A stretch of 11,372 bases of DNA from JAPOQD01 sp964620555 (GCA_964620555.1 CAZUGZ010000052.1:1-11372); one strand, 5' to 3'; numbered from the stretch's first letter, positions 1 to 6,492 are shown. Numbers and translations: made by a program. The notes: generated from the letters alone by a model not told the origin.

Positions 1-8
1 GCCATCAT
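1..8 (-). other. Possible start of a divergent gene leaving the left edge
   Basis: Read on the minus strand, a GGGAG sequence lies 3 to 6 bases before two tandem ATG codons (positions 8-6 and 5-3), and the frame then leaves the window. This looks like a ribosome-binding site and start for a gene divergent from the FAD oxidase. Only two or three codons are visible, so nothing can be said about the product. The rest of 9-154 holds no gene I can support and would be the shared 5' region. Confidence 0.2.
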
Positions 9-154
9 TCGCTCCCGTGAGCTTCCCTTCAGTTTACAGGAAAACCATGGGGCTAACGATGTGAAGGCGGGTCGGTTGCAGGGCGGCACGCTGCCCGGTG
101 GGCCGCTGTGCTACAGTTGCATGGGGCCGGCTCACGGAGATGCAGGAAACTGTC

Positions 155-1546
155 ATGAGTTCGACAAGTGGCGATTTCGCCGAACATCTGGAACGCATCG
201 TCGGGCCGGGCGGACTGCTGTCGGGTGGTGAAGTGCGTGACCGCGGAGCCGCTTCGGGCGGCACTGCCGGGCACGCTCCGTTGCTGGTCCGGCCCCGCAG
301 CACGGAACAGCTCTCCCAGCTCATGGCCCTGTGCTGGCGACGCAGGCAGGCGGTCGCGATACAGGGGGGGATGACCGGAATGGTGGACGCCGCCGAGGCC
401 GGGGAACGCGAATTGGCGGTATCGCTGGAACGCATGAACCGCATCGAGGCAATCGACCCGGCCGGAAGAACGCTGACCGCCCAGGCCGGGGTGACCATTC
501 AACAGGTGCAGGAAGCCGCCGCCGCCCAGGGGCTGCTGTTTGCCGTCGATTGGGGTGCGCGGGGTTCGGCCACGGTGGGGGGCGGGGTGTCGACCAATGC
601 CGGGGGTAACGCCGTGCTGCGCTACGGCATGATGCGGGAACAGGTGCTGGGCCTGGAAGCGGTGTTGGCCGATGGCCGCGTGCTGTCGTCGATGAACAGG
701 CTGCTGAAAAACAACACCGGTTACGACCTCAAGCAGTTGTTTATCGGCAGCGAGGGAACACTGGGCATCGTCACCCGGGTGGTGCTGCGGCTGCGGCCCC
801 AGCCGCGCAGTCGGCAGACCGCGATGCTGGCGGTGGAGTCGCTGGATCAGGTGATCGAGCTGCTGGACCGCCTGGATACCGAACTGGGCGGTACCCTCAG
901 TGCCTTTGAAGTGATGTGGCGTGAATTCTACGAACTGGTGGTCGAGGAGGGCGGTCACCAGTGGGCCTTGCCGGCGGGCCATCCATTTTACGTCCTGGTT
1001 CAGTCCACCGGCGCCGACCCGGAGCGGGATGGCGAGCGTTTCGAGACGGTGCTGTTCGGGGCGATGGAAGCGGGCCTGGTGGCCGATGCCGTGATCGGCG
1101 CTTCCGACAGCCAACGGGATGCGCTGTGGGCCATTCGCGACGATATTGCCACCTTGTTTCGGGCGCTGTCGCCAAAGCTCAATTACGATGTCAGCGTGCC
1201 GGTGCAGGACATGGAGGCCTATGTAACCAGGGTGCGCAGTGATCTGGAGGCCCGCTTTCCGGGCGCCAGGGGCGCGGTGTTTGGCCACCTGGGCGACGGC
1301 AATCTGCACCTGTGCTGGTGTGTCGGCGGCAATGGCAGGGCGCAGAGTGCGGCCGTCAGCGAAATCGTCTACGACAATCTGCAGCCCTTTGGGGGTTCGA
1401 TTTCTGCCGAGCACGGCATCGGTTTGCAGAAGCGCGCCTACCTTCGCCGGTCCCGCAGTGAACTCGAAATCGAATGGATGCGGCACCTGAAGCAGCTATT
1501 CGATCCGCGGCAGATTCTTAATCCGGGACGGGTGCTGGGCGAATAG
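155..1546 (+). CDS. FAD-linked oxidase / 2-hydroxyacid dehydrogenase, GlcD/D2HGDH/DLD type
   Basis: This is a 463-residue flavoprotein of the vanillyl-alcohol-oxidase fold. Family members oxidise D-2-hydroxyacids such as D-lactate, glycolate or D-2-hydroxyglutarate and pass electrons to a quinone, ETF or similar carrier in the cytoplasm or at the membrane face. The FAD-binding PP-loop domain covers about residues 40-180, with the glycine-rich GGGVSTNAGG at 142-151 and GSEGTLGIVT at 198-207. The C-terminal FAD-oxidase domain has the diagnostic HLGDGNLH (378-385) and EHGIG (419-423), and ends in the usual LFDPRQILNPGRVL. Length is normal for the family. I chose ATG 155 because AGGA lies about 8 bases upstream. 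The frame also opens at GTG 98 and ATG 140, but those lack a well-spaced site. It converges with the minus-strand SDR, leaving only 8 bp between stops. The substrate cannot be read from sequence; the neighbouring beta-oxidation genes may be unrelated to it. Confidence 0.92.
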   Translation: MSSTSGDFAEHLERIVGPGGLLSGGEVRDRGAASGGTAGHAPLLVRPRSTEQLSQLMALCWRRRQAVAIQGGMTGMVDAAEAGERELAVSLERMNRIEAIDPAGRTLTAQAGVTIQQVQEAAAAQGLLFAVDWGARGSATVGGGVSTNAGGNAVLRYGMMREQVLGLEAVLADGRVLSSMNRLLKNNTGYDLKQLFIGSEGTLGIVTRVVLRLRPQPRSRQTAMLAVESLDQVIELLDRLDTELGGTLSAFEVMWREFYELVVEEGGHQWALPAGHPFYVLVQSTGADPERDGERFETVLFGAMEAGLVADAVIGASDSQRDALWAIRDDIATLFRALSPKLNYDVSVPVQDMEAYVTRVRSDLEARFPGARGAVFGHLGDGNLHLCWCVGGNGRAQSAAVSEIVYDNLQPFGGSISAEHGIGLQKRAYLRRSRSELEIEWMRHLKQLFDPRQILNPGRVLGE

Positions 1547-1554
1547 CCTGCCCG

Positions 1555-2466
1555 TTACTGGGGCGGTACCGAGAATCCATCCAGCACCGGCTGATGGTCG
1601 GCGTTGAAATGGGTGGACAGCGAGCTGTGCAGGTCGTCGAGCGTCCACCGTTGCCGGCCCTGCGGGTTGAGGAACTTGGCACCGAAGCTGGGCCGCTGGA
1701 TCACCTCCACCTGGTTGCCCCAGACTACCAGTACCTCACCGGAGATGTGGGCCGCCTCGGCGGAACTCAGGTAGCCCACCAGGGGCGCCACGTTCTCTGG
1801 ATGGAACGCGTCAAAGCCCTGCTCCGGGGCGTCAAACAGCGCCGCGGTCTGGCTGCTGCTGGTCATGTCGGTACGCGCCCGCGGCATGATGACATTGCAG
1901 GTAACCCCGTACTTGAGCATGACCTGGGACGCACCCATGGTCAGGGCTACGATCGCCGCCTTGGCCGGGGCGTAGTTGGCCTGCCCGGCGGAACCGAACA
2001 GGGCGGCCTCGGAGGAGGTGCTGATCAGGCGACCGTACACCTGCTCACCGGCCTTGGCTTTGTCGCGCCAGTAGCGGGTGGCGTTGCGCATGTTGACGAA
2101 GTGTCCGCGCAAGTGAACCCGAACCACCGCGTCGAACGGCTCGTCGTCCATGCCAAAAATGGTCTGGTCGCGGCAAAACCCGGCGTTGTTGATGAGGATG
2201 TTGACGTCGCCATAGTGTTCCAGCGCCGCCTCGAAGGTGGCTCCGGCGGTCTCGCTGTCGGCGCAGTCCCCCAGCACCAGCACGGCGCTTCCACCGGCCG
2301 CGCGGATGTCTTCAACCGTGGCCTCGGCGGCCTCCCTGGCGGCGGGCAGGTCGATTTCATTGATGACGATGCTGGCCCCCTGACCGGCCAGTTGCAAAGC
2401 CTCCTCGCGGCCCAGCCCGCGCCCGGCGCCGGTGATGATGGCAACCCTGCCCTGCAGATCTCCCAT
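1555..2466 (-). CDS. SDR hydroxyacyl-CoA dehydrogenase (17beta-HSD4/ChsB1-like)
   Basis: This is a 303-residue short-chain dehydrogenase/reductase. The cofactor motif TGAGRGLG is at 12-19, the NNAG motif at 93-96, and the catalytic set is Ser152, Tyr165 and Lys169 with the standard 13-residue Ser-Tyr spacing. It is longer than a minimal SDR of about 250 residues: a C-terminal extension of about 50 residues follows the usual ending at about 250. That length and the VINEIDLP stretch after the first alpha-beta unit recall the dehydrogenase domain of multifunctional enzyme type 2 and the mycobacterial sterol side-chain enzyme ChsB1. The likely reaction is NAD+-dependent oxidation of a 3-hydroxyacyl-CoA. 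The start ATG at 2466 has AGGAG 9 bases upstream, overlapping the thiolase stop codon, which implies translational coupling. The frame stays open far upstream into the thiolase, but that part is a shadow. The family call is firm; acyl-CoA specificity rests on the thiolase partner. Confidence 0.9.
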   Translation of the reverse strand: MGDLQGRVAIITGAGRGLGREEALQLAGQGASIVINEIDLPAAREAAEATVEDIRAAGGSAVLVLGDCADSETAGATFEAALEHYGDVNILINNAGFCRDQTIFGMDDEPFDAVVRVHLRGHFVNMRNATRYWRDKAKAGEQVYGRLISTSSEAALFGSAGQANYAPAKAAIVALTMGASQVMLKYGVTCNVIMPRARTDMTSSSQTAALFDAPEQGFDAFHPENVAPLVGYLSSAEAAHISGEVLVVWGNQVEVIQRPSFGAKFLNPQGRQRWTLDDLHSSLSTHFNADHQPVLDGFSVPPQ

Positions 2467-2477
2467 GAGTCCGGCTC

Positions 2478-3653
2478 CTACAGTCTTTCGATGATGGTGC
2501 CGGTACCGTTGGAGGCACCACAGCACATGGCGACCAGGGCAAGGTTCTTGTCCTGGCGCTCCAGTTCGCACACCGCTTCGCCGATCAGGCGGGCGCCGGT
2601 GGACCCCACCGGGTGTCCCAGCGCGATGGCGCCGCCCTTGGTATTGACCTTGTCCATGTCGGCATCGAACACCCGCTGCCAGGACAGCACCACGGAGGCA
2701 AAGGCTTCGTTGATTTCGAACAGGTCGATATCGGCCATGGTCATGCCGGTCTTCCTGAGCAGCGATCGGGTGGCGTCGACCGGTCCGTCCAGCAGGAACC
2801 AGGGGTCGCAGCCGACGACCACGCCCCGAATGATGCGGGCGCGGGGTTTGAGACCCCGGGCCCGGGCGGTTTCCGCGTTCATCCACAACACCGCGGCGGA
2901 ACCATCGGAGACCTGGGAGGAGGTCCCCGCCGTGTGGATTCCGTCCTCGAGCACGGGTTTGAGTTTGGCCAGGCCCTCCATGGTGGTTTCGCGCATCCCC
3001 TGGTCGCGGCTGACCGTGTGCTCGGCACCCGTGGGCTGACCCTGGTCGTCGATAACCGGGGCCTGTACCGGCACCACCTGTTCGAATTTGCCCTGCTCCC
3101 AGGCGGCAAGGGCGCGCGTGTGGGAGCGCACGGCAAGCTCTTCGAGATCCTCGCGGCTGATACCGCGATGGGCGGCGATGCGCTCCGCAGCTTGGAACTG
3201 GGTGCTGGCACCATCCGGGTAGGGCCAGTCCTGGTCAATGAAATAACCCGGCCCATTGATGACGTTGGCGCCCAGACCCACACGGCTCATGGCTTCCACG
3301 CCGGCGGCAATGCCGATATCGGCCTGGCCGGCCGCAATCAATGCTGACATCAGGTGATTTGCAGCCTGGGCCGAGCCGCACTGGGTGTCCAGCGTGGAAC
3401 AACCGGCGGTGTAGGCCTCACCGAGTTGCAGCCAGGCATTTTTGGCCAGGTTGCAGGCCTGTTCTCCGGCCTGGGTTACGCAGCCGGCGTACGCCTGCTC
3501 GATATCGGCCGCATCCAGCCCGTTGCGCTGCAGCAGGGCGCGATAGGATTCGGCCAGCAGCTTGACCGCGTGCAGGCCGCTCAAATCGCCCAGCCCGGGC
3601 TTGCCCCGGCCAATCGGGGTACGTACTGCATCGACAATGACCGCTTCTGCCAT
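2478..3653 (-). CDS. Thiolase (acetyl-CoA C-acyltransferase), FadA5/FadA6-like
   Basis: This 391-residue degradative thiolase cleaves a 3-ketoacyl-CoA with free CoA to give acetyl-CoA or propionyl-CoA plus a shortened acyl-CoA. The nucleophilic cysteine is Cys92 in TLDTQCGSAQAANH. The NEAF motif is at 315-318 and GHPVGSTG, with the catalytic His347, at 346-353. The acid/base cysteine is Cys377 in the C-terminal CCGASNGTG, where most thiolases have CxGGGxG. The QCGSAQ active-site context and overall length resemble, from memory, the sterol side-chain thiolase group; this is an inference. A near-perfect Shine-Dalgarno sequence, TAAGGAGG, lies 5 bases before ATG 3653. The downstream SDR begins 11 bp after its stop, so the two form an operon for the final two steps of one beta-oxidation round. 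A 46-codon frame ends 10 bp upstream. Confidence 0.93.
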   Translation of the reverse strand: MAEAVIVDAVRTPIGRGKPGLGDLSGLHAVKLLAESYRALLQRNGLDAADIEQAYAGCVTQAGEQACNLAKNAWLQLGEAYTAGCSTLDTQCGSAQAANHLMSALIAAGQADIGIAAGVEAMSRVGLGANVINGPGYFIDQDWPYPDGASTQFQAAERIAAHRGISREDLEELAVRSHTRALAAWEQGKFEQVVPVQAPVIDDQGQPTGAEHTVSRDQGMRETTMEGLAKLKPVLEDGIHTAGTSSQVSDGSAAVLWMNAETARARGLKPRARIIRGVVVGCDPWFLLDGPVDATRSLLRKTGMTMADIDLFEINEAFASVVLSWQRVFDADMDKVNTKGGAIALGHPVGSTGARLIGEAVCELERQDKNLALVAMCCGASNGTGTIIERL

Positions 3654-3663
3654 GAGACCCTCC

Positions 3664-3804
3664 TTACATCAATGCTACCATCATTTCATAGACTACCGCG
3701 GAGCGCTCATCCCCACCCACCACGTGGATGTTGGTTTCCAGGGTGAGCACCGTTTTGTGTTCCTGGACGACGATGGATTTCAGCCTGCTCCGCCCGCGCG
3801 CCAT
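3664..3804 (-). CDS. Small 46-aa hypothetical protein leading the thiolase operon
   Basis: I do not recognise this frame. It runs from ATG at 3804 to a TAA at 3664-3666 and encodes 46 residues: a basic start (MARGRSRLK), then a mixed stretch (IVVQEHKTVLTLETNIHVV) and an acidic-hydrophobic end. Three signs favour translation. About three quarters of its codons end in G or C, as in the neighbouring genes. It has no internal stops. Its TAA overlaps the thiolase's TAAGGAGG ribosome-binding site, 10 bp before the thiolase ATG, as in coupled genes. Against it, only GAAG precedes the start, and an in-frame TGA lies four codons upstream, so it may be the tail of a decayed gene or a leader peptide. 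No membrane segment or cysteine motif is visible. Confidence 0.45.
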   Translation of the reverse strand: MARGRSRLKSIVVQEHKTVLTLETNIHVVGGDERSAVVYEMMVALM

Positions 3805-3822
3805 GATAGCACTTCATAAAGC

Positions 3823-3932
3823 CACTGGATTCCGGCCTTCGCCGGGTCGCTCCAGAACAACCCACCAACACTCTGTCGGTTCACCGGACGATCCCGACTA
3901 CCGTCATGCCGGGCTCGAGCCGGCATCCAGTG
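3823..3932. repeat. REP/BIME-like inverted pair of short palindromes
   Basis: The outer arms CACTGGATTCCGGC (3823-3836) and GCCGGCATCCAGTG (3919-3932) are inverted copies matching at 13 of 14 positions. Each arm carries its own hairpin: CCGGC-CTTC-GCCGG at 3832-3845, and ATGCCGG-GCTCGAG-CCGGCAT at 3906-3926 with a 7-bp stem. The layout is that of intergenic REP-like elements in many proteobacterial genomes, where a 'GGATTCCGG...CCGG' unit faces a 'TCATGCCGG...CCGGCATCCAG' unit. Such elements can stabilise mRNA ends or bind nucleoid proteins; no function can be assigned here. Multi-copy status cannot be tested from one window. Confidence 0.65.
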
Positions 3933-3958
3933 TCTTTCCGTGCTCTCCAAAAGACACT
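3929..3958. repeat. 9-bp-stem inverted repeat (AGTGTCTTT / AAAGACACT)
   Basis: A perfect 9-bp inverted repeat, AGTGTCTTT at 3929-3937 and AAAGACACT at 3950-3958, encloses a 12-base loop. Its left arm shares four bases with the right end of the REP-like element. No run of T follows on either strand, so it is not a convincing intrinsic terminator. It could be a binding site or an outer part of the repeat. Confidence 0.4.
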
Positions 3959-3973
3959 AGAATCGCCCGCTTG

Positions 3974-3987
3974 CAAACCGTGGTTTG
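3974..3987. promoter_or_regulatory. 14-bp palindrome, candidate operator before the SDR gene
   Basis: CAAACC-GT-GGTTTG is a perfect inverted repeat with a 2-base centre. It ends 13 bases before the SDR start at 4001 and just 5' of the GGGGAG ribosome-binding site. Its size and position suit a TetR-type or similar dimeric repressor acting on the SDR-DUF1244 operon. No regulator gene lies in the window, so the binding protein is unknown. Confidence 0.4.
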
Positions 3988-4000
3988 AGGGCGGGGAGTG

Positions 4001-4792
4001 ATGTTATTGCAGGACAAAGTGGTCGTGGTCTCGGGCATCGGCCCAGGCCTGGGCATGGAACTGTCGACCGAGTGTGCACGGCAGGGCGCGCGGGCGGTGG
4101 TGCTGGCGGCCCGGACCCCGGCCAGCCTGGAGCGGGCCGAAGCCGAGATTCAGAAGCTTGGTGGTGCCACCCGGGTATTGCGGGTACCCACCGATATCAG
4201 TGACCGTGAGCAGTGCCGGCGCCTGGCCGATACCACCGTCGCCGAGTTCGGGCGCATCGATTGCCTGCTCAACAGCGCCTTTAACCCCGGCACCTTTCAC
4301 CCCATTGACCAGGCGGACCTGAGCGACTGGCGTCGGACCATGGACGTCAACTTTTTTGGCAGCATCGGTCTGACCCAGGAATGTGTGCGCCACATGAAAC
4401 GACAGGGGAGCGGTTCGGTAGTGATGATCGGCACCATGGTGGAGCGTAAACCCCTGGCCTACCAGGGCGGCTATGCCGCCAGCAAGGCCGCTCTGCGCGC
4501 CGCCACCAAGCATTTCGCACTGGAACTGGGGCAGTTCGGGATTCGCTTCAACAGCTGCAACATGGGCTGGATGTGGGGGCCCAACGTGCAGGCTTATGTC
4601 AGCATGCAGGCCACGGCCGACGGCACCACCGAGCAGGAAATCATCGATGGGGTCACCGCCAATATTCCGCTGGGCTTTATTCCGGAGGACGGGGACTGTG
4701 CCAAGGCCGCCATCTTTTTTGCCTCGGATTATTCGCGGGTGATCACCGGAGCGGCGCTGGATGTGAACGGCGGCGAATTCATGGGGGCCTGA
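4001..4792 (+). CDS. SDR family oxidoreductase with Thr in the catalytic Ser position
   Basis: This 263-residue classical short-chain dehydrogenase/reductase is predicted to be a cytoplasmic NAD(P)-dependent alcohol dehydrogenase or ketoreductase. The nucleotide-binding motif is SGIGPGLG (11-18), replacing the usual TGxxxGxG. The NNAG motif is altered to NSAF (91-94). The YxxxK pair is Tyr158 and Lys162, but the residue 13 before the tyrosine is Thr145 (GTMVER) rather than Ser. The C-terminal ITGAALDVNGGEFM is the standard SDR ending. The start is ambiguous: GTG 3998, ATG 4001 and TTG 4007 are all in frame behind GGGGAG (3993-3997). TTG has the best spacing, but I chose ATG. It forms an operon with the DUF1244 gene 14 bp downstream. 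The substrate is unknown; the neighbouring thiolase operon suggests a hydroxy or keto intermediate of the same catabolic pathway. Confidence 0.9.
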   Translation: MLLQDKVVVVSGIGPGLGMELSTECARQGARAVVLAARTPASLERAEAEIQKLGGATRVLRVPTDISDREQCRRLADTTVAEFGRIDCLLNSAFNPGTFHPIDQADLSDWRRTMDVNFFGSIGLTQECVRHMKRQGSGSVVMIGTMVERKPLAYQGGYAASKAALRAATKHFALELGQFGIRFNSCNMGWMWGPNVQAYVSMQATADGTTEQEIIDGVTANIPLGFIPEDGDCAKAAIFFASDYSRVITGAALDVNGGEFMGA

Positions 4793-4806
4793 AAGGGAGG
4801 ATGAAG

Positions 4807-5118
4807 ATGTCTGAACAGACGCAAGCGGAAATCACCACAGCACTGGAAGCAGCAGTGTTCCGGCGCTTGGTACAACACCTGGACAGCCGCAAGGACGTGC
4901 AGAACATCGAGTTGATGCAACTGGCGGGCTTTTGCCGCAATTGCCTTTCCAAATGGTACGTGGCCGCGGCACAGGAGGCGGGGCACGATATCGACCTGGC
5001 CCAGGCCAGGGAAATGGTGTACGGCATGCCTTATGCGCAGTGGAAGCAAAAGTACCAGACCGAAGCCACGCCCGAGCAACTGGCGGCCTTCGACGCCCAT
5101 TCCGGGAAGAAGGGCTAG
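4807..5118 (+). CDS. DUF1244 family protein
   Basis: This is a 103-residue soluble protein recognised as DUF1244 from its core: alternating helices with EAAVFRRLVQHL, then DVQNIELMQLAGFCRNCLSKWY, then ARE-VYGMPYAQWKQKYQ. The family is small, conserved in proteobacteria and of unknown biochemical function. The two cysteines of the FCRNCLSKW motif are the most characteristic feature and could bind a metal or react, but that is inference. ATG 4807 is preferred because AGGGAGG lies 6 bases before it. ATG 4801 abuts that site with no spacing, and the frame continues upstream only as a shadow inside the SDR. It lies 14 bp after the SDR stop, so the pair is probably cotranscribed. It is the last gene of the GC-rich block; nothing ties it specifically to catabolism. 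Confidence 0.88.
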   Translation: MSEQTQAEITTALEAAVFRRLVQHLDSRKDVQNIELMQLAGFCRNCLSKWYVAAAQEAGHDIDLAQAREMVYGMPYAQWKQKYQTEATPEQLAAFDAHSGKKG

Positions 5119-5232
5119 CTGTGGTTACTCAGTAGGTTGTTCACTCGGGGCATACCCGGACAATTGCTCTGATACTCTATAAATTATCGTATTTGTAACA
5201 ATATGTTCGATTTTCTTAGTCGAAGCACAATT

Positions 5233-5329
5233 ATGAGCAAAAAAGTGATGAAAGTGCCGGTCATACCAGACGAGGCTTGGACAGATGAATGAGCTACTGG
5301 AAACTCGCCCGTCTAATCCTCAACAGTAG
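5233..5329 (+). pseudogene. Possible frameshifted N-terminal remnant in the 5119-5348 gap
   Basis: The 230-bp gap before the SnoaL gene has a 19-codon frame from ATG 5233, reading MSKKVMKVPVIPDEAWTDE and then TGA. Moving one base at about 5285 continues it as MNELLETRPSNPQQ to a TAG at 5327-5329. The joined text has the cadence of the N-terminus of carboxymuconolactone decarboxylase/AhpD-like proteins, where a 'PxxPDExWTDExxELL' stretch is common. That match is from memory only. There is no good ribosome-binding site and no downstream body of the protein. Chance or a short leader peptide remain possible. The rest of the gap is AT-rich, with no clear promoter beyond a TATAAA at 5178-5183. Confidence 0.22.
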
Positions 5330-5348
5330 ACAACAATGGTGAAAAAAA

Positions 5349-5882
5349 ATGGATCACAACTTCGAAAACATGATACGGGAGCTCTACGACCGACAGGAAA
5401 TTTATGATTGTATGGTGCGTTACTGTCGCGGGATGGACAGACTGGATCGCGATTGCGTTTCATCGTGCTACCATGAGGATGCGATCGATGATCATGGGAA
5501 TTTCGTGGGTCCATACAAGGCATTTATCGACTGGGCCTTTGATTTTCATCAAACCTACCAGGTTTATACACAGCACAGCATATCCAACCATCTCTGCGAG
5601 ATAGATGGGAATACTGCTCACTGCGAGACCTATTACACCTATTGGGGCCGAAATAAAGGCGAGCCCGAGTACACTAGCTGTGTCGGGCGCTATATTGATA
5701 GACTTGAAAAAAGGGATGGCCGCTGGGGGATAGCCCAACGAATATGTACAGTTGATTTTTTGGACGGCAAAATAGATCCTCAGACGGCCGGCACGAGCAA
5801 CTTCTACCCGATCTCGCGCGACCGAAACGACCCAACCTATATGCGCCCATTAAACGTAGATAAGAATCGCTTTACAAAATAA
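5349..5882 (+). CDS. SnoaL-like (NTF2-fold) protein, BaiE-type active-site layout
   Basis: This 177-residue protein of the SnoaL/NTF2-like alpha+beta barrel superfamily (SnoaL_4 type) opens with the helix RELYDRQEIYDCMVRYCRGMDRLDRD. Tyr25 and Asp30 are spaced as in the bile-acid 7-alpha-dehydratase BaiE. His76 and His81 fall in TQHSISNH, and Arg131 sits on the last strand. Proteins of this shape include hydratases, dehydratases, ketosteroid isomerases and ring-cleavage helpers. The likely role is a proton-transfer step (dehydration or double-bond isomerisation) on a cyclic substrate, in the cytoplasm and without cofactor. Only a weak GGTGA precedes ATG 5349, directly before a run of eight A. 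It is tail to tail with a second SnoaL-like gene, 31 bp between stops, and is the first gene of the lower-GC block. The exact reaction is not readable. Confidence 0.85.
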   Translation: MDHNFENMIRELYDRQEIYDCMVRYCRGMDRLDRDCVSSCYHEDAIDDHGNFVGPYKAFIDWAFDFHQTYQVYTQHSISNHLCEIDGNTAHCETYYTYWGRNKGEPEYTSCVGRYIDRLEKRDGRWGIAQRICTVDFLDGKIDPQTAGTSNFYPISRDRNDPTYMRPLNVDKNRFTK

Positions 5883-5913
5883 TCAACAGGTCAACTGCAA
5901 CACGCATCAATAG

Positions 5914-6492
5914 CTAATCGCCTGCAGCCTGACCAGCAGGATATCTGGTTCGTTTTGCCTCTGCCTCCGGCCCCATGCGGTCCCAGAATTTTCTCCATTG
6001 CGGAAACTCTGCAGGAAGTCGAGGCTCCTCTACAGCGGGTTGGTCTGCCCAGGCTGAAAAATTGGGTCCTGCTGGTCTTGCGAGCTCATCTCTCGCATAC
6101 CAGTGCTTTTCGTTTCGGCGCACGAAAAACCATTCGCCGTTTCGTCGTTCGTAAATGTCAAAGTAGCATATCGCCATCACTATCCATTGGTCACCATCTT
6201 CATGTTCGGCACGACAGTAAACAGAGCCTGAGGCATGGTCGGCGTCATCAAAATCTATCTTGTGGCCACAAATAAAATGCTGGCAGCGATAAAAGTTTGA
6301 AAGGATGGGTTCCACGTAGGATCTCAAGGCCTCCCTGCCCGTTCCACGCCTTCCACAATTAACATCTTCAACAAAAAGCCCGACCCAGGCATCAATATCG
6401 CGAGAATCCATGGCGAGACCATATCGGATCGGTAGTTGCTGTATTGCCAGCGTCGACTCTATTCGATCCAAACGCTCTTCAATTGTGCCCAT
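5914..6492 (-). CDS. Second SnoaL-like (NTF2-fold) protein
   Basis: This 192-residue SnoaL/NTF2-like protein starts with a helical segment, MGTIEERLDRIESTLAIQQL, followed by the IRYGLAMDSRD helix. It keeps Tyr24 and Asp29 five residues apart, histidines His72 and His77 in CQHFICGHKIDF, and an arginine pair 125-126 in FFVRRNEKHWY. This is the same general active-site layout as the convergent neighbour, although overall identity looks low. It also has a proline-rich C-terminal tail of about 50 residues beyond the fold. The start at 6492 has GAGG about 6 bases upstream, and a well-formed sigma70-type promoter lies 62-90 bp upstream. The two proteins may be paralogues for successive or alternative substrates, or form mixed oligomers; neither can be decided here. 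It transcribes divergently from the P450 run. Confidence 0.83.
   Translation of the reverse strand: MGTIEERLDRIESTLAIQQLPIRYGLAMDSRDIDAWVGLFVEDVNCGRRGTGREALRSYVEPILSNFYRCQHFICGHKIDFDDADHASGSVYCRAEHEDGDQWIVMAICYFDIYERRNGEWFFVRRNEKHWYARDELARPAGPNFSAWADQPAVEEPRLPAEFPQWRKFWDRMGPEAEAKRTRYPAGQAAGD

Larger units (their letters stand above)
3805..4000. other. Divergent intergenic region with REP-like repeat and dyads
   Basis: This 196-bp stretch separates the minus-strand thiolase operon (including the small leading frame) from the plus-strand SDR operon. It should therefore hold promoters for both. It contains a REP-like inverted pair, a 9-bp-stem dyad and a 14-bp palindrome, each listed separately. 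I see no convincing -35/-10 pair. Confidence 0.5.

Noticed and set aside
53..1486. Long open frame (477 codons) on the minus strand, opposite the FAD oxidase
   Set aside because: It is antisense to a clear FAD-oxidase gene in GC-rich DNA, rich in His, Pro, Arg and Gln, and shows no family motif. This is typical of a shadow frame.
2467..2886. N-terminal extension of the minus-strand SDR to 443 residues
   Set aside because: The extra 140 codons overlap the thiolase in another frame. The SDR cofactor motif begins normally right after ATG 2466, which has its own ribosome-binding site.
1594..3039. Long open frame (481 codons) on the plus strand across the SDR and thiolase
   Set aside because: It runs opposite two genes with full catalytic motifs, has low-complexity Gly/His/Arg composition and crosses a gene boundary.
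5132..5162. Possible terminator hairpin after the DUF1244 gene (CGGG-CATA-CCCG area)
   Set aside because: The stem is only about four bases and no T run follows.
5206..5224. TTCGA-N9-TCGAA inverted repeat before the SnoaL gene
   Set aside because: A 5-bp arm in AT-rich DNA is expected by chance, and no promoter frames it.
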